Positions 63,925 through 64,000 of a stretch of DNA of 64,000 nt are shown in pieces. The first letter of the stretch is position 1; every line of letters begins with the position of its first letter. This DNA is from Brevundimonas fluminis. GTDB lineage: Bacteria; Pseudomonadota; Alphaproteobacteria; Caulobacterales; Caulobacteraceae. The notes below the pieces were generated by a model, which saw nothing but the letters and a program-made list of their open reading frames with translations, was not told where the DNA came from and ran no database searches. The stretch is taken from the NCBI RefSeq assembly GCF_003934285.1, contig NZ_RQWJ01000004.1, positions 248,001 through 312,000 on the forward strand. Reading direction: 5' to 3'. Position numbers and translations under genes: made by a program.

Positions 63925-63939
63925 GTTCTCGCTATGTTC
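63925..63939 (-). promoter_or_regulatory. LexA (SOS) box in the promoter of the GFA-family gene
   Basis: GTTCTCGCTATGTTC on the plus strand (GAAC-N7-GAAC on the minus) is an exact GTTC-N7-GTTC match. On the minus strand it overlaps a promoter-like pair: TTGACG (-35) and GAACAT (-10) separated by 17 bases. Confidence 0.6.
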
Positions 63940-64000
63940 GTAAAGCGGGCGCGGTGCGTCAAGCCCCGCGTCACGGTCAGCCGCGGAAGGCGTAAGTGGT

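Noticed and set aside
63977..64000. Possible end of another minus-strand gene (TTYAFRG followed by TGA)
   Set aside because: Only seven codons are in the window, which is too little to support a coding call.

Overview
The window is high-GC (roughly two thirds G+C), densely packed chromosomal DNA from an alphaproteobacterium of the Caulobacterales, most likely a Brevundimonas-like Caulobacteraceae member. The lineage markers are a recognisable popZ polar organiser directly upstream of valS, an rsaF/tolC-type outer-membrane protein upstream of popZ, the sltA-dapA-smpB order, the pdxJ-acpS-lepB-rnc-era block, GatCA, and GTTC-N7-GTTC (alphaproteobacterial LexA) boxes. No rRNA, prophage, IS element or CRISPR array is visible, and no stretch longer than about 150 bases lacks a gene.

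Layout. 1-7.3 kb: end of a DOPA-dioxygenase gene, then a leftward operon ruvX - AEC permease - pyrB - pyrC' in which the dihydroorotase homologue has lost its metal ligands; then a rightward lipoprotein/methyltransferase pair, gatCA and tRNA-Cys. 7.4-16 kb: PIMT-like gene, tolC, popZ, valS-tlyA, a glycine-zipper protein and rlmD. 16-25 kb: a radical SAM gene behind a LexA box, tRNA-Leu, a small lipoprotein, an APC amino-acid permease, hrpB, a fatty-acid hydroxylase family gene and an FeS-type photolyase. 24.4-30.8 kb: a leftward glycosyltransferase plus two RNA methyltransferase genes, and a rightward TetR plus BtuFCD/FecBCD-like ABC importer operon with overlapping genes. 30.8-44.6 kb: lytic transglycosylase, dapA-smpB, UDG/NYN pair, folK, rpoZ-spoT, LOG, pyrE, pdxJ-acpS-lepB-rnc-era (stringent response, pyrimidine, B6, secretion, RNA processing).

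44.6-50.4 kb is the most accessory-looking part: a serine hydrolase, a six-gene leftward ArsR - SRPBCC - SRPBCC - VOC - GST - dihydrofolate-reductase-like operon, a divergent NTF2-like gene sharing a two-copy operator, and an unknown membrane protein. It separates era from recO, which are commonly neighbours in related genomes. 50.5-64 kb: recO, parE, an O-antigen-ligase family gene, uvrD, two tandem look-alike small membrane proteins, SIMPL, RHH, EamA, DUF4169, YccF, fumC, a secreted cyclophilin, a RusA-like nuclease and a GFA-family gene preceded by a second LexA box.

The most noteworthy observations are: spoT and the GFA gene both appear to start at CTG codons with good ribosome binding sites; a metal-ligand-free dihydroorotase homologue is coupled to pyrB; two promoter-positioned LexA boxes precede genes not usually thought of as SOS genes; a direct-repeat/dyad operator sits in front of the ArsR operon; and signal peptidase I carries a roughly 150-residue low-complexity cytoplasmic extension. 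No single wholly novel multi-gene system was proven from sequence alone. All functional calls are by motif recognition without database searching.
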